Of a stretch of 64,000 nt of DNA, positions 38,985 to 49,686 are shown piece by piece. Position 1 is the stretch's first letter, and every line of letters begins with the position of its first letter. The position numbers and the translations under genes are program-made. Source of the DNA: Herbaspirillum sp. SJZ106 (GTDB lineage Bacteria > Pseudomonadota > Gammaproteobacteria > Burkholderiales > Burkholderiaceae_D); the NCBI RefSeq assembly GCF_006715495.1, contig NZ_VFNI01000004.1:315013-379012 (forward strand), given 5' to 3'. Under the pieces are notes generated by a model that made no database searches, was not told where the DNA came from, and saw only the letters and a list, made by a program, of their open reading frames with translations.

Positions 38985-39701
38985 ATGACAACACCTGCTT
39001 ATAAGCGAGTACTCCTCAAACTTTCCGGCGAAGCACTGATGGGCGACGACGCCTACGGTATCAATCGTGCGACCATCGAACGCATGGTCGCGGATGTGGC
39101 AGAAATCAGCAAACTGGGTGTCGAACTGGCCATCGTCATCGGTGGCGGCAATATTTTCCGCGGCGTGGCGCCCGGCGCGCAAGGGATGGATCGGGCGACT
39201 GCCGACTACATGGGCATGCTGGCCACCGTCATGAATTCGCTGGCCCTGGCCGATGCCATGCGCCAGGCCGGCCTGACCGCCCGCGTGATGTCGGCCATCG
39301 GCATCGAACAGGTGGTCGAGCCCTACGTGCGCCCGAAGGCGCTGCAATACCTGGAAGAGGGCAAGGTGGTGGTATTCGCCGCCGGCACCGGCAACCCATT
39401 CTTCACCACCGACACCGCGGCGGCGCTGCGCGGTTCGGAAATCGGCGCCCAGATCGTGCTCAAGGCCACCAAGGTGGACGGCGTCTATACCGCCGACCCG
39501 AAGAAGGATCCGTCGGCCACCCGCTATGCCTCGATCTCGTTCGACGAGGCCATTGCCAAGCACCTGCAGGTGATGGATGCCACCGCATTCGCACTGTGCC
39601 GGGACCAGAAGTTGCCGATCAAGGTGTTTTCGATCGTCAAGCCGGGCGCCCTCAAGCGCGTCGTGATGGGCGAGGACGAAGGCACGCTGGTACACGTCTG
39701 A
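38985..39701 (+). CDS. pyrH: Uridylate kinase
   Basis: 238 aa, hexameric bacterial UMP kinase of the amino acid kinase fold; converts UMP to [23 protein letters not shown] holds the phosphate-binding Lys and Gly residues; [14 protein letters not shown] forms the nucleotide loop; [33 protein letters not shown] and [19 protein letters not shown] are diagnostic. Start preceded by CGGAG. The roughly 240 bp between the tsf terminator and pyrH hold no gene that I can support. Confidence 0.98.
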   Translation: MTTPAYKRVLLKLSGEALMGDDAYGINRATIERMVADVAEISKLGVELAIVIGGGNIFRGVAPGAQGMDRATADYMGMLATVMNSLALADAMRQAGLTARVMSAIGIEQVVEPYVRPKALQYLEEGKVVVFAAGTGNPFFTTDTAAALRGSEIGAQIVLKATKVDGVYTADPKKDPSATRYASISFDEAIAKHLQVMDATAFALCRDQKLPIKVFSIVKPGALKRVVMGEDEGTLVHV

Positions 39702-39828
39702 GAACCTCGCAAGGTTCCGTGCATCGGCGGCAAGCAAACCGGCCACGCGCCGGCATTCCCGTTTACAATGCCCCCGCATCGGGCATTTGCATTCAAGATA
39801 AGTTATTGCATCAGATTAGGAGAGCAGC

Positions 39829-40389
39829 ATGAGTGTCGCTGAGGTCAAGAAGAACAGTGAACAGAAGATGAGCAAGTCGATCGAGACCTTGAAGGCCAAC
39901 CTGGCCAAGGTTCGTACCGGCCGCGCCCATACCGGCCTGTTGGATCAGGTGATGGTGGACTACTACGGCAGCCCGACCGGCCTGTCGCAAGTGGCCAACC
40001 TGACCCTGATCGACGCCCGCACCATCGGCGTGCAGCCGTACGAAAAGAAAATGGTGGGCGCGGTGGAAAAGGCCATCCGCGAGTCCGACCTGGGCCTGAA
40101 CCCGGCGACCCACGGCGAACTGATTCGCGTGCCGATGCCGGCGCTGACCGAGGAACGCCGCAAGGAAATGGTCAAGCTGGTCAAGAGCGAGGCCGAGGAC
40201 GCCAAGATCGCCATCCGCAATATCCGCCGCGAAGGCAACGAAAGCCTGAAAAAACTGGTCAAGGACAAGGTGGCCTCGGAAGACGACGAGCGCCGCGGCC
40301 AGGATGAAATCCAGAAGCTGACCGACAAGTTCGTCGCCGAGATCGACAAGCTGGTGAGCGAGAAGGAAAAGGATGTGATGACGGTGTAA
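39829..40389 (+). CDS. frr: Ribosome recycling factor
   Basis: 186 aa. Splits post-termination ribosomes together with EF-G. Typical sequence: [20 protein letters not shown] at the N-terminus, [31 protein letters not shown] [40 protein letters not shown] and [15 protein letters not shown]. Strong Shine-Dalgarno AGGAGAG 5 nt before the ATG. Follows pyrH as usual (127-bp gap). Confidence 0.98.
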   Translation: MSVAEVKKNSEQKMSKSIETLKANLAKVRTGRAHTGLLDQVMVDYYGSPTGLSQVANLTLIDARTIGVQPYEKKMVGAVEKAIRESDLGLNPATHGELIRVPMPALTEERRKEMVKLVKSEAEDAKIAIRNIRREGNESLKKLVKDKVASEDDERRGQDEIQKLTDKFVAEIDKLVSEKEKDVMTV

Positions 40390-40514
40390 AGGCCGTCGTG
40401 CAGGGCTTGCAAGCGGTTGCCGTAGCACGGCGCCGCGTGCCGCAGCAATAAAAAACAAAGGAAAGGTGCGGCGCAGCAGCCGGCGGGGGCGGGAAGAATG
40501 CCCGGTTCCCCGGT

Positions 40515-40544
40515 TTGTCAAAGTTTGCTTGGCCGCGCTACTAT
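40515..40544 (+). promoter_or_regulatory. Candidate promoter before uppS
   Basis: TTGTCA (40515-40520), 18-bp spacer, TACTAT (40539-40544). It would start transcription about 30 bp before the uppS ATG and could drive the uppS-cdsA-dxr-rseP run; no Shine-Dalgarno is seen before uppS. Confidence 0.5.
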
Positions 40545-40582
40545 GGTGCGGCCGAACGCCATTAATGCACTAAAAAATTTTC

Positions 40583-41341
40583 ATGAAGCATCAAAGCTCA
40601 ACTCTTGCGGTTCCGGACATTTCCGCGGTTCCGCGTCATATTGCCATCATCATGGATGGCAATGGACGTTGGGCAACCAAGCGCTTCCTGCCGCGCGTGG
40701 CCGGCCATGCCAAAGGCGTGGATGCGGTGCGCGCCATCGTCGAGGCCTGCGCCGTGCGCGGCGTCGAATTCCTGACCCTGTTCGCGTTCAGTTCCGAGAA
40801 CTGGCGCCGCCCCGCCGACGAAGTGTCGGTGCTGATGCGCCTGTTCATGACGGTGCTGGAGCGGGAAGTCGGCAAGATGGCGGTCAACGGCATTCGCCTC
40901 AAGATCGTCGGCGACATGAGCCGTTTCGATCCCAAGCTGCAGGAAATGGCGCAGCGGGCTGAGGCGCAAACCGCCGATAACCACCGCCTGACCCTGACCG
41001 TATGCGCCAACTACGGCGGCCGCTGGGATGTGATGCAGGCGGTGTCGGGCATGGTCAAGGACAACCCGGGCGCCTGCGATTTTTCCGAAGAGCAGCTGGC
41101 GCCTTACCTGGCGATGGCCTATGCGCCCGAGCCGGACCTGTTCATCAGGACCGGCGGCGAACAGCGTATTTCCAATTTCCTGTTGTGGCAACTGGCGTAC
41201 AGCGAACTGTATTTCACCGATACCTTTTGGCCGGACTTCGATGCCGCGGCGCTCGACCTGGCCATTGCCTCGTACCAACAACGCGAGCGCCGTTTCGGGC
41301 GCACCAGCGCGCAAGTGCTGGACCAGAAAAAGGCTTCCTGA
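40583..41341 (+). CDS. uppS: Undecaprenyl diphosphate synthase (cis-prenyltransferase)
   Basis: 252 aa. Makes the C55 lipid carrier for peptidoglycan and LPS by adding eight isopentenyl units to farnesyl diphosphate. Catalytic Asp and P-loop in [71 protein letters not shown] with the second Arg; [12 protein letters not shown]. The TGA stop overlaps the cdsA ATG by one base, so the two are coupled. Confidence 0.97.
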   Translation: MKHQSSTLAVPDISAVPRHIAIIMDGNGRWATKRFLPRVAGHAKGVDAVRAIVEACAVRGVEFLTLFAFSSENWRRPADEVSVLMRLFMTVLEREVGKMAVNGIRLKIVGDMSRFDPKLQEMAQRAEAQTADNHRLTLTVCANYGGRWDVMQAVSGMVKDNPGACDFSEEQLAPYLAMAYAPEPDLFIRTGGEQRISNFLLWQLAYSELYFTDTFWPDFDAAALDLAIASYQQRERRFGRTSAQVLDQKKAS

Positions 41342-42168
41342 TGCTCAAGACGCGTGTCATCACGGCGTTGATCCTGCTGGCGATCCTGTTGCCCGTCCTG
41401 TATTTCGATTATTTCCCCGCATTTGCGATGGTGGTGCTGGTGTTTTTTGCCGCCGGCGCCTGGGAATGTTTTCGCCTGTTCAAGAGCCCGCGTCCCGCGG
41501 TGTGGGCAGTGGCGTGGACGCTGGCGTTCAGCGTGATCCTGTTTTTCAGCGGCCTGCCCAGCGTGCGCCCGCTGTATGTCCTGTGCGTGCTGTTGTGGGC
41601 GATACGTTTCGTGCCGGCGCTGGGCCTGGGCCTGCCCAAGGCCGAGGCGTTCGCCAACCGGTTGCTCAATGGCACCTACATGCTGTCCATCCTGGGCTGC
41701 TTTGTCGCCATCGTCGACTTGTTCCTGCGTTCGCCGCTGTACTTGCTGTCGGTGATGGCGGTGGTCTGGGTGGCCGACATCGGCGCCTATTTTGCCGGCA
41801 AGGGCTTCGGCCGCCACAAGCTGGCGCCATCGATTTCCCCCGGCAAGTCGTGGGAGGGCGCCATCGGCGGCTGGCTGGCGGTGCTGGTGATCTCGGCTGC
41901 GGTGGTGATGTCGGTCGGCCTGGGCGAGACCTTCCAGCTGCATCTGTATGACCGTTGGGGTTGGCTGGGCTTCGTGGCGGTGCTGAGCGTCATGGTCGTG
42001 GCCAGCGTGGTGGGCGATCTGTTCGAATCGCAACTCAAGCGCCGCGCCGGCATGAAAGACAGCAGCAACCTGCTGCCCGGCCATGGCGGCGTGCTGGACC
42101 GTATTGACGCGCTCATCCCGGTGCTGCCGCTGGCGGCGCTGATCGACCTCTGGCTGGCGGCAGCCTGA
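41341..42168 (+). CDS. cdsA: Phosphatidate cytidylyltransferase
   Basis: 275 aa, polytopic inner-membrane enzyme with about seven or eight hydrophobic helices. Makes CDP-diacylglycerol from phosphatidate and CTP for phospholipid synthesis. The signature near the C-terminus is intact: [20 protein letters not shown] followed by GVLDRIDAL, and [14 protein letters not shown] earlier. The start at 41341 overlaps the uppS stop; a longer frame upstream exists but lies inside uppS. Confidence 0.96.
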   Translation: MLKTRVITALILLAILLPVLYFDYFPAFAMVVLVFFAAGAWECFRLFKSPRPAVWAVAWTLAFSVILFFSGLPSVRPLYVLCVLLWAIRFVPALGLGLPKAEAFANRLLNGTYMLSILGCFVAIVDLFLRSPLYLLSVMAVVWVADIGAYFAGKGFGRHKLAPSISPGKSWEGAIGGWLAVLVISAAVVMSVGLGETFQLHLYDRWGWLGFVAVLSVMVVASVVGDLFESQLKRRAGMKDSSNLLPGHGGVLDRIDALIPVLPLAALIDLWLAAA

Positions 42169-42193
42169 GCGTCTTAATAAATCCGGAAATCTC

Positions 42194-43366
42194 ATGCAGT
42201 CCATCAGTATCCTTGGCTCCACCGGTTCCATCGGCGTTTCCACGCTAGACGTCATTGCGCGCCATCCCGAGCGTTACCGCGTCTATGCCTTGAGCGCCCA
42301 TGCGCGCGTGGCCGAACTGGCGGCGCAATGCGAACGCTTTCGCCCGCAGGTGGCGGTGGTGGGCTCGGCCGCGGCCGCCGGCGAATTGAGTGCGTTGCTG
42401 CGCGCCAAGGGATTGCCGACCGACGTCGCCCATGGCCCCGAGGCATTGTGCGATATCGCCTCGGCGCAGGGCTGCGATATGGTCATGGCCGCCATCGTCG
42501 GCGCGGCGGGCTTGGCGTCGACCCTGGCCGCGGCCAGGGCCGGCAAGAAGATCCTGCTGGCCAACAAGGAGGCGCTGGTCATTTCGGGCCAACTGCTCAT
42601 GGATGCGGTGGCGGCGCACGGCGCCTGCCTGCTGCCCATCGACAGCGAGCACAATGCCATCTTCCAATGCTTGCCGCCGGGCTATACCCGTTCAATGCAG
42701 GCGCACGGCGTGGAAAAGATCCTGTTGACCGCATCCGGCGGCCCGTTCCTCATGCGCGATGTCGCCACGCTCGACGAGGTGACCGTGGAAGAAGCGGTGG
42801 CGCACCCGAAATGGGTGATGGGGCGCAAGATTTCGGTCGATTCGGCCACCATGATGAACAAGGGGCTGGAAGTGATCGAGGCGCACTGGCTGTTCGGCGC
42901 GCCGGCCGACAGGATCGAGGTGGTGATCCACCCGCAAAGCGTGATCCACTCGATGGTCTCGTATGCGGATGGTTCGGTGCTGGCGCAACTGGGCAATCCG
43001 GATATGCGTACCCCGATCGCCTCGGCGCTGGCTTATCCCGACCGCATCGCATCGGGTGTGGCGCCGCTGGATTTGGCGCAGATCGCCCAGTTGTCGTTCA
43101 GTCAACCCGATTTCAGCCGTTTTCCCTGCCTCAAACTGGCGTATGATGCCTTGCGCGCCGGCGGCACGCTGGCTGCGGTATTGAATGCCGCCAACGAAGT
43201 CGCCGTGCAAGCCTTCCTCGACCGCAAGATCGGGTTCAGGATGATCGACCAATTGATCCAGCGGGTGATGTCCGCGATTCCCAACCGGCAGGCGGCGGAT
43301 GTCGGCACGCTGCTGGAGCAGGATGCGGCCGCCCGCGCCCATGCCGAGGCCTTGATTTCACAATGA
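42194..43366 (+). CDS. dxr: 1-deoxy-D-xylulose 5-phosphate reductoisomerase
   Basis: 390 aa. Second step of the MEP isoprenoid pathway: DXP to 2-C-methylerythritol 4-phosphate with NADPH. The NADPH-binding start [20 protein letters not shown] is standard; [19 protein letters not shown] and [14 protein letters not shown] carry metal- and substrate-binding Asp and Glu; TASGGPF is the flexible substrate loop; [21 protein letters not shown] completes the active site. Overlaps rseP by 4 bp (ATGA). Confidence 0.97.
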   Translation: MQSISILGSTGSIGVSTLDVIARHPERYRVYALSAHARVAELAAQCERFRPQVAVVGSAAAAGELSALLRAKGLPTDVAHGPEALCDIASAQGCDMVMAAIVGAAGLASTLAAARAGKKILLANKEALVISGQLLMDAVAAHGACLLPIDSEHNAIFQCLPPGYTRSMQAHGVEKILLTASGGPFLMRDVATLDEVTVEEAVAHPKWVMGRKISVDSATMMNKGLEVIEAHWLFGAPADRIEVVIHPQSVIHSMVSYADGSVLAQLGNPDMRTPIASALAYPDRIASGVAPLDLAQIAQLSFSQPDFSRFPCLKLAYDALRAGGTLAAVLNAANEVAVQAFLDRKIGFRMIDQLIQRVMSAIPNRQAADVGTLLEQDAAARAHAEALISQ

Positions 43367-44736
43367 CATTGCTGCATACCCTGATCGCGTTTTTCGTCGC
43401 GCTCGGCACCCTGGTGGTAGTGCATGAACTGGGGCACTACCTGGTGGCCCGCTGGTGCGGCGTCAAGGTATTGCGTTTCTCGGTAGGCATGGGACGCGTG
43501 GTCTGGTCGCGCCGGTTCGGCCGGGACCAGACCGAATGGGCCTTGTCCATCCTGCCGCTGGGCGGCTACGTCAAGATGCTCGACGCGCGCGAGCAGGATC
43601 TGGAAGACATCCCCGAAGAAGACCTCAAGCGCGAATTCACCCGCCAGTCCGTATGGCGTCGCATCGCCATCGTGGCGGCCGGCCCGGCGGCCAATTTCCT
43701 GCTGGCGATCCTGCTGTTCGCAGGCCTGTACATGCATGGCGTGCCCGAACCGGTGCCCACGCTGCGCGCGGCGGCGGAATCGACGGCAGCTTACCAGGCA
43801 GGCTTGCGCGGCGGCGACCGCATCACGGCCATCAACGGCGAGCCGGTGCTTGTGTGGTCGGAGGTGCGCTGGCAACTGATGCAAGCGGTGCTGGAAAAGG
43901 CCGATGCCCGTGTCGATGTCGAGCGCCCGAATCCGAACGGGCCGGGCAAGCTGCTCAATACCGTCACGTTGCGCCTGAATGAAATCGGCAGCGGCGACCT
44001 GGAAGGCGACTTCCTGGCCAAGCTGGGACTGGCGCTGGCACGGCCGCCGGCGGTGCTGGGCAAGATCCTCGACGGCCCGGCCAAAGCGGCCGGCCTGCAA
44101 GCCGGGGACAGGATCATCGCGGTCGACGGCGAGCCGGTCCCGGACGGCCTGGCATTCGTTGAAAAGGTGCGCGAGTCCGCGGGCAAGCGCCTGGTGCTGC
44201 ATGCCGTAAGAGGGACTTCCGCCTTCGATGCGGCGGTGGTTCCCGACAGCGTGGCCGACGGCGCGTCCGGCAAGCAGATCGGCCGCATCAAGGTTGAAGT
44301 GCCGCTGGCGCCGGAGATGGCGACCATCAGCGATGGCCCGCTGGAAGCGGTGGCCAAGGGCGCGCGCCGCACCTGGGACACCAGCATCATGACGGTCAAG
44401 ATGATCGGCAAGATGATCGTCGGCCAGGTGTCGTGGAAGAACATCACCGGCCCGATCACCATTGCCGATTATGCGGGCCAGACAGCTCGCATCGGGCTGG
44501 TCAGCTACCTCAGCTTCCTGGCTTTTATCAGTATCAGCCTGGGCGTGATGAATCTCTTGCCGATCCCGGTTTTAGATGGCGGTCATTTGCTGTATTATGC
44601 GCTGGAGATTTTGACAGGGCGGCGCGTTCCCGAGCGGTTTGGGGAAATCGCGCAGCGCGCCGGCCTGGGAATACTGATGGCACTGATGCTTGTGGCTGCA
44701 TTCAACGACATCGCGCGCCTGATGTTTCAAGGATAA
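43363..44736 (+). CDS. rseP: Intramembrane site-2 protease RseP
   Basis: 457 aa. Zinc metalloprotease of the inner membrane that cuts RseA-type anti-sigma factors after DegS, activating sigma-E; also clears signal peptides. Active-site HELGH at residues 21-25 within the first helix, second zinc ligand region [16 protein letters not shown] near the C-terminus. Two tandem PDZ domains in the periplasmic part (about 115-205 and 210-300; [15 protein letters not shown] and [15 protein letters not shown]). The gene starts in the dxr stop and precedes bamA, the conserved order. Confidence 0.96.
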   Translation: MTLLHTLIAFFVALGTLVVVHELGHYLVARWCGVKVLRFSVGMGRVVWSRRFGRDQTEWALSILPLGGYVKMLDAREQDLEDIPEEDLKREFTRQSVWRRIAIVAAGPAANFLLAILLFAGLYMHGVPEPVPTLRAAAESTAAYQAGLRGGDRITAINGEPVLVWSEVRWQLMQAVLEKADARVDVERPNPNGPGKLLNTVTLRLNEIGSGDLEGDFLAKLGLALARPPAVLGKILDGPAKAAGLQAGDRIIAVDGEPVPDGLAFVEKVRESAGKRLVLHAVRGTSAFDAAVVPDSVADGASGKQIGRIKVEVPLAPEMATISDGPLEAVAKGARRTWDTSIMTVKMIGKMIVGQVSWKNITGPITIADYAGQTARIGLVSYLSFLAFISISLGVMNLLPIPVLDGGHLLYYALEILTGRRVPERFGEIAQRAGLGILMALMLVAAFNDIARLMFQG

Positions 44737-44927
44737 ATCCGGGCTGTTGCAGGCTTTGGCGGGTCAAATCGCCAAGGTTTGCAAGAAAGACCGGATTTTT
44801 TACATTTGCCGGCCAACCCCCATGGCAGCTGTTAAGCAATTGGCAATGGATCTGGAATCCGTTTTCAATTGCTTGCCAGCATCTTGTCAGGCAGTGCCGA
44901 GGCGAAAACACTGTTGATGAACGATAG

Positions 44928-47303
44928 ATGAAAATACACCCTGCGCACCATCCCATTCCGACCTTTTCCCGTCGCCTGATCGCAGCCGCCGCATTCGCCC
45001 TGTGCTCCAGCCAAGCCATGGCTGTGACGCCGTTCGTGGTCAAGGACATCCGTGTCGAGGGTATCCAGCGTACCGAGGCCGGCACCGTCTTCAGCTACCT
45101 GCCGGTGCGCGTGGGCGACACCTTCACCGATGAAAAGGGCACGGCGGCGATCAAGGCGCTGTACGCCACCGGTTTCTTCCGCGATGTGCGCATCGAGTCC
45201 GAAGGCGATGTGCTGGTGGTGCAGGTGGTCGAGCGCCCGGCGATTGCCAGCGTCGACTTCTCCGGCATCAAGGAATTCGACAAGGAACAGCTGACCAAGG
45301 CGCTGAAGGAAATCGGCGTGGCCGAGTCCCGCATTTTCGACCGCTCCCAGGTCGACCGCGCCGAGCAGGAACTCAAGCGCCAATACCTGTCGCGCGGCCT
45401 GTACGGCGCCAAGGTCTCGACCACCGTGACCCCGGTCGAGCGCAACCGCGTGGCGATCAGCTTCACGGTGGATGAAGGCGAAGTCTCGCGCATCAAGCAG
45501 ATCAATTTCGTCGGCAACAAGGTGTTTTCCGACGGCACGCTGCGCGACCAGATCAAGCTGACCACGCCGGGCTGGTTCACCTGGTACACCAAGGCCGACC
45601 AGTATTCCAAGGAAAAGCTGCAGGGCGACATCGAAACCCTGCGCTCGTACTATCTGGACCGCGGCTACCTGGAAATGCAAGTCGAATCCACCCAGGTATC
45701 GATCACGCCGGACAAGAAAGACATCTACATCACCGTCAACATCAAGGAAGGCGAGAAGTACACCGTCTCCGATATCAAGCTCGAAGGCGAGATGTTCGGG
45801 ATGGAACAGGAGCTGACCTCGCTGGTGCAGTTGAAGAAGGGCGACATCTATTCCGGCTCCAAGCTGACCGACAGCACCAAGAAGATCGGCGAGCGCCTGG
45901 GCAACTTCGGTTACGCCTTCGCCAACGTCAACGCCAACCCGAATGTCGACCGCGAGAAGAAGGAAGTGGCCTTCACCATCATGGTCGATCCGGGCAAGCG
46001 CGTGTATGTGCGCCACGTCAACATCGCCGGCAATACCAAGACCCGCGATGAAGTCATCCGCCGCGAATTCCGCCAGTTCGAGGATTCCTGGTACGACGGC
46101 GAGAAGATCAAGCTCTCCCGCGACCGCGTGGACCGCCTGGGCTACTTCAAGGAAGTCACGCTTGAAACGCCGGAAGTCCCTGGCACCAGCGACCAGGTCG
46201 ACGTCAATATGAAGGTGGAAGAAAAGCCGACCGGCAACATCATGCTGGGCGCCGGCTTCTCGCAATCGGACAAGCTCAGCCTGACCGGCTCGATTTCGCA
46301 GGAAAACGCCTTCGGCAGCGGCAACACCGTCGGCGTGGAAGTCAATACCAGCTCGCGTTATCGCACGATCTCGGTGTCGACCACCAATCCGTACTTCACC
46401 GACGACGGCATCAGCCGCACCTATGAAGTCTATCTGCGTACGATCCGCCCATCGGTGTATGCGACCGGTGATTATCGCGTGAAGACCCTGGGCGGCAGCG
46501 TCAAGTTCGGCGTGCCGTTCTCGGAACTGGATCGCGTGTTCTTCGGCGTGGGCATCGAAAATACCGACGTCAGCACCGACACCACCAGCCCCTCGCTATA
46601 TCGCCAGTATGTGCGCGATTTCGGCGGCGCCGGCGGCGCGGGCTGCGATGTGACCTCGACTAGCAACAATTGCGGCGTCGGCAGCGCCCGCACCACCAGC
46701 ATCCCGCTGACCATCGCGTGGCAACGCGACGGCCGCGACAGTGCGCTCGTGCCGACCACCGGCCAGTACATGCGCGCCAACATGGAAGTCTCGTACCTGG
46801 GCACGCTGAAGTACTACCGCGCCAGCTACCAGCACCAGTATTTCCAGCCTTTCTTCAGCAAGGCGGTAACGCTGGCGCTGAACGGTGAACTGGACTACGG
46901 CCGCGGCATCGGCAGCAAACCCTACCCGGTGTTCAAGAACTACTATGCCGGCGGCATCGGCACCGTGCGCGGCTATGAGGCATCGTCGCTGGGCAGCCTG
47001 AAGGACCAGTATGGCGACTCGATGGGCGGCGCCTCTCGTTTCTACGCCAATGCGGAGTTACAATTCCCGTTCCCGGGTTCGGGCCAGGATCGCACTTTGC
47101 GCTGGTTCACGTTCTTTGACGGCGGCAACGTCTTCGCCGACGGCCAGAACATCAAGTTCAACGACTTGCGCTATTCTGCCGGTGTCGGCATCAGCTGGGT
47201 GTCGCCGATCGGCCCCTTGAAACTGAGCTTCGGCAAACCGTTGAACCTGAAGGATGGCGACAAGTCCCAATCCTTCCAGTTCCAACTGGGTACCGGCTTC
47301 TGA
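44928..47303 (+). CDS. bamA: Outer-membrane protein assembly factor BamA
   Basis: 791 aa. Signal peptide MKIHPAHHPIPTFSRRLIAA then ALCSSQAMA. Five POTRA repeats cover about 35-430 (VKDIRVEGIQRTEAGTVFSY starts the first); the 16-strand barrel follows, with the lid/L6 motif VRGYEASSLGSL (RGF-type) at about 680. It ends in the aromatic C-terminal signature FQFQLGTGF needed for barrel insertion. Folds and inserts outer-membrane proteins. Its 191-bp upstream gap after rseP holds no gene; a promoter there is possible but I see no convincing sigma-E boxes. Confidence 0.97.
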   Translation: MKIHPAHHPIPTFSRRLIAAAAFALCSSQAMAVTPFVVKDIRVEGIQRTEAGTVFSYLPVRVGDTFTDEKGTAAIKALYATGFFRDVRIESEGDVLVVQVVERPAIASVDFSGIKEFDKEQLTKALKEIGVAESRIFDRSQVDRAEQELKRQYLSRGLYGAKVSTTVTPVERNRVAISFTVDEGEVSRIKQINFVGNKVFSDGTLRDQIKLTTPGWFTWYTKADQYSKEKLQGDIETLRSYYLDRGYLEMQVESTQVSITPDKKDIYITVNIKEGEKYTVSDIKLEGEMFGMEQELTSLVQLKKGDIYSGSKLTDSTKKIGERLGNFGYAFANVNANPNVDREKKEVAFTIMVDPGKRVYVRHVNIAGNTKTRDEVIRREFRQFEDSWYDGEKIKLSRDRVDRLGYFKEVTLETPEVPGTSDQVDVNMKVEEKPTGNIMLGAGFSQSDKLSLTGSISQENAFGSGNTVGVEVNTSSRYRTISVSTTNPYFTDDGISRTYEVYLRTIRPSVYATGDYRVKTLGGSVKFGVPFSELDRVFFGVGIENTDVSTDTTSPSLYRQYVRDFGGAGGAGCDVTSTSNNCGVGSARTTSIPLTIAWQRDGRDSALVPTTGQYMRANMEVSYLGTLKYYRASYQHQYFQPFFSKAVTLALNGELDYGRGIGSKPYPVFKNYYAGGIGTVRGYEASSLGSLKDQYGDSMGGASRFYANAELQFPFPGSGQDRTLRWFTFFDGGNVFADGQNIKFNDLRYSAGVGISWVSPIGPLKLSFGKPLNLKDGDKSQSFQFQLGTGF

Positions 47304-47347
47304 GTGTGAAGCGGGCATCATTGAATTTTGTAATACGGAGAACAACC

Positions 47348-47866
47348 TTGAAGTTCATTACCAAATCGTTTCTGTCCCTGCAAGCCATCGTGATGGCTGC
47401 TGGCCTGATGAGTGCTTCCGTTGCGTACGCGCAGGAAAGTTCGAAGATCGCCTTTGTCAGCACCGAGCGCATCTTCCGCGAAGCCGCGCCGGCCAAGGCT
47501 GCGCAAACCAAGCTGGAGCAGGAATTCGCCAAGCGCGACCGCGAACTGCAAGACATGGCCGCACGCCTGAAGGCGCAGTCGGACAAGCTGGACAAGGATG
47601 CCTCCGTGCTGTCGGATTCGGATCGCGCCAAGCGCCAGCGCGACCTGTCCGACCTGGACAAGGAATTCCAGCGCAAGCAGCGCGAGTTCCGCGAAGACCT
47701 GAACCAGCGCCGCAACGAAGAACTGGCCGTGGTTCTGGAGCGCACCAACAAGGTGATCCGCCAGATCGCCGAAGCTGAAAAGTACGACATCGTCTTCCAG
47801 GAAGCCGTGTACGCCAGCAAGCGTATCGACATCACCGACAAAGTGCTGAAAGAACTGGCAAAGTAA
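47348..47866 (+). CDS. skp: Periplasmic chaperone Skp/OmpH
   Basis: 172 aa from a TTG at 47348. This start is preferred over the ATG at 47306 because a Shine-Dalgarno (CGGAG) lies 7 nt before it and it begins a clean signal peptide (LKFITKSFLSLQAIVMAAGL, cleavage after VAYA). The mature protein is the tentacle chaperone type: SSKIAFVSTERIFREAAPAK, a long charged coiled coil (about 50-140), and ELAVVLERTNKVIRQIAEAE / YDIVFQEAVYASKRIDITD. Carries unfolded outer-membrane proteins to BamA. Directly follows bamA. Confidence 0.94.
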   Translation: MKFITKSFLSLQAIVMAAGLMSASVAYAQESSKIAFVSTERIFREAAPAKAAQTKLEQEFAKRDRELQDMAARLKAQSDKLDKDASVLSDSDRAKRQRDLSDLDKEFQRKQREFREDLNQRRNEELAVVLERTNKVIRQIAEAEKYDIVFQEAVYASKRIDITDKVLKELAK

Positions 47867-47880
47867 TCCGTTTGCCATGA

Positions 47881-47918
47881 ATGCGGGCGCGAGGGCGGAG
47901 ACGTCTTCGCGCCCGCAT
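47881..47918. repeat. 12-bp inverted repeat between skp and lpxD
   Basis: ATGCGGGCGCGA (47881-47892) is exactly complementary to 47907-47918 around a 14-nt loop. No T-run follows, so likely an mRNA structure or partial block rather than a full terminator. Confidence 0.6.
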
Positions 47919-48009
47919 GCCAATTGATGTTCCGTTTGTCCGCGCCAGTTCAATGGCGGACGGCGGCGATCGTGTTTTCCATGCAACGCATATCATTCGG
48001 AAGGCCAAG

Positions 48010-49077
48010 ATGAGTATTCGGCTGGAGCAATTGGTCGAGCGCTTGGGCGGGCAGTTGAAGGGCGATGCGGACGTTGAAGTCCTGGGCATCGCACCACTGG
48101 ACGCCGCCGGCTCCTCCCATATCACGTTCCTTTCCAATCCCAAATTCCGGGCCCAGGCCGAGCAGACGCAGGCTGCCGCGCTGATCCTGTCCGAAGCCGA
48201 CGACGCCCAAGTCCAGTCCTATGCCGGGGCGCGCATCGTCACGAAGAACCCTTACGCCTATTTCGCCCGCGCGGCGCAGTTGTTCCAGCGCCTGGACGAG
48301 GTGGCGCCGCCGGCCGGCATCCATCCCGGCGCAGTGGTCGACCCGGCTGCCAACGTCGCTGCCAGCGCCGTGATCGGTCCGCTGGCCGTGATCGAAGCCG
48401 GCGCGGTGATCGGCGAGCGCGCGCGCATCGACGCCGGCAGCTTCATCGGCCGCAACGCCAAAGTCGGCGACGACACGCATTTCCATGCCCGCGCCACGCT
48501 GCACCACGCTTGCGAAATCGGCGCGCGCGGCATCGTGCATTCGGGCGCGGTCATCGGCGCCGATGGTTTCGGTTTTGCCAACGAAGCCGGGCAATGGATC
48601 AAGATCCCGCAGGTCGGGCGCGTGATGATTGGCGATGACGTCGAAATCGGCGCCAACACCACCATCGACCGCGGCGCGCTGGCCGACACCGTGATCGAGG
48701 AGGGCGTCAAGCTCGACAACCAGATCCAGATCGCACACAACTGCCACATCGGCGCGCATACCGCGATTGCCGCCTGCGCCGGCATCGCCGGCAGCGCCAG
48801 GATCGGCAAATATTGCTCGATCGGCGGCGCGGCCATGATCCATGGCCATATCACCATCGTCGACCGGGTGCATGTTTCGGCCGGCACGCTGGCGCTACGC
48901 TCGATCCTGGAACCGGGGCAATACACCGGCTTCTACCCCATCACCGAACACCGGGATTGGGAAAAATCCGCCGCATTGGTGCGCAATCTGGGCACGATGC
49001 GTGAGAAAATCCGGGCGTTGGAGAAAACGCTCAAATCGCTTACAGCCAATCCAGAGAATCAAGAAGAGAATGAATAG
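48010..49077 (+). CDS. lpxD: UDP-3-O-acylglucosamine N-acyltransferase
   Basis: 355 aa from the ATG at 48010 ([20 protein letters not shown]); a longer open frame upstream lacks family features. Third step of lipid A synthesis. The N-terminal uridine-binding domain (1-100; [17 protein letters not shown]) is followed by left-handed beta-helix hexapeptide repeats (about 100-300) including the catalytic His in [20 protein letters not shown], and a C-terminal helix. Ends 8 bp inside fabZ. Confidence 0.96.
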   Translation: MSIRLEQLVERLGGQLKGDADVEVLGIAPLDAAGSSHITFLSNPKFRAQAEQTQAAALILSEADDAQVQSYAGARIVTKNPYAYFARAAQLFQRLDEVAPPAGIHPGAVVDPAANVAASAVIGPLAVIEAGAVIGERARIDAGSFIGRNAKVGDDTHFHARATLHHACEIGARGIVHSGAVIGADGFGFANEAGQWIKIPQVGRVMIGDDVEIGANTTIDRGALADTVIEEGVKLDNQIQIAHNCHIGAHTAIAACAGIAGSARIGKYCSIGGAAMIHGHITIVDRVHVSAGTLALRSILEPGQYTGFYPITEHRDWEKSAALVRNLGTMREKIRALEKTLKSLTANPENQEENE

Positions 49078-49552
49078 CCCCGATATCAAAAAAGTCCTCG
49101 ATATCAACGAGATCAAACAATACCTGCCGCATCGCTATCCGTTGCTGCTGGTGGACCGCGTGCTGGATTGGGAAAGCGGCAAGACCATTACCGCCATCAA
49201 GAACGTGACCGTCAATGAAGAGTTCTTCAACGGCCACTTCCCGCACAAGCCGGTCATGCCCGGCGTGCTGATGATCGAGGCGCTGGCGCAGACCGCCGCG
49301 CTGCTGTCCTTCCTGACCGAAGGCCGCAAGCCCGATGAAAACACCGTGGTCTATTTCGTCGGCATCGATAACGCCCGTTTCAAGCGTCCGGTGGAGCCGG
49401 GCGACCAGTTGAAGATGCAAGTCGAGATTACCCGCCGTGCGCGCGGCATCTGGAAGTACACGGCGGTTGCCACGGTGGATGGTCAGGTGGCGGTCGAAGC
49501 CGACCTGATGTGCACCATGCGCAGCGCCGCCGACGCCAGCCAGAGCGCCTGA
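49070..49552 (+). CDS. fabZ: 3-hydroxyacyl-ACP dehydratase FabZ
   Basis: 160 aa from the ATG at 49070, overlapping the end of lpxD by 8 bp, so translation is coupled. Hot-dog fold dehydratase of fatty acid elongation. [18 protein letters not shown], the catalytic His in [20 protein letters not shown] with the Glu a few residues on, and [19 protein letters not shown] are all in place. FabZ competes with LpxA/LpxC for hydroxyacyl-ACP, which explains the conserved lpx clustering. Confidence 0.97.
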   Translation: MNSPDIKKVLDINEIKQYLPHRYPLLLVDRVLDWESGKTITAIKNVTVNEEFFNGHFPHKPVMPGVLMIEALAQTAALLSFLTEGRKPDENTVVYFVGIDNARFKRPVEPGDQLKMQVEITRRARGIWKYTAVATVDGQVAVEADLMCTMRSAADASQSA

Positions 49553-49578
49553 CCGGGGCCGCCAAACCGCACATGGAG

Positions 49579-49614
49579 GGCCCGGCCGGCGATCGCATGC
49601 GATCCCGCCGGGCC
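49579..49614. repeat. Long hairpin between fabZ and lpxA
   Basis: GGCCCGGC (49579-49586) pairs with GCCGGGCC (49607-49614), and the middle holds the perfect palindrome GATCGCATGCGATC (49591-49604). No T-run. A stable intercistronic structure. Confidence 0.55.
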
Positions 49615-49652
49615 TGATTCATTGGGCATGGCAGGATCGCAAGCCCTCAAGA

Positions 49653-49674
49653 GAACATCAAGCGAACATCAAGC
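49653..49674 (+). repeat. 11-bp tandem repeat upstream of lpxA
   Basis: GAACATCAAGC is present twice in direct tandem, ending 12 bp before the lpxA start codon. Probably minor replication slippage, but it sits in the translation-initiation region. Confidence 0.5.
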
Positions 49675-49686
49675 GAATAACAGGAT

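Noticed and set aside
44737..44927. Sigma-E promoter before bamA
   Set aside because: GGAATC near 44850 is a partial match to GGAACTT, but no TCAAA-type -10 lies at proper spacing.
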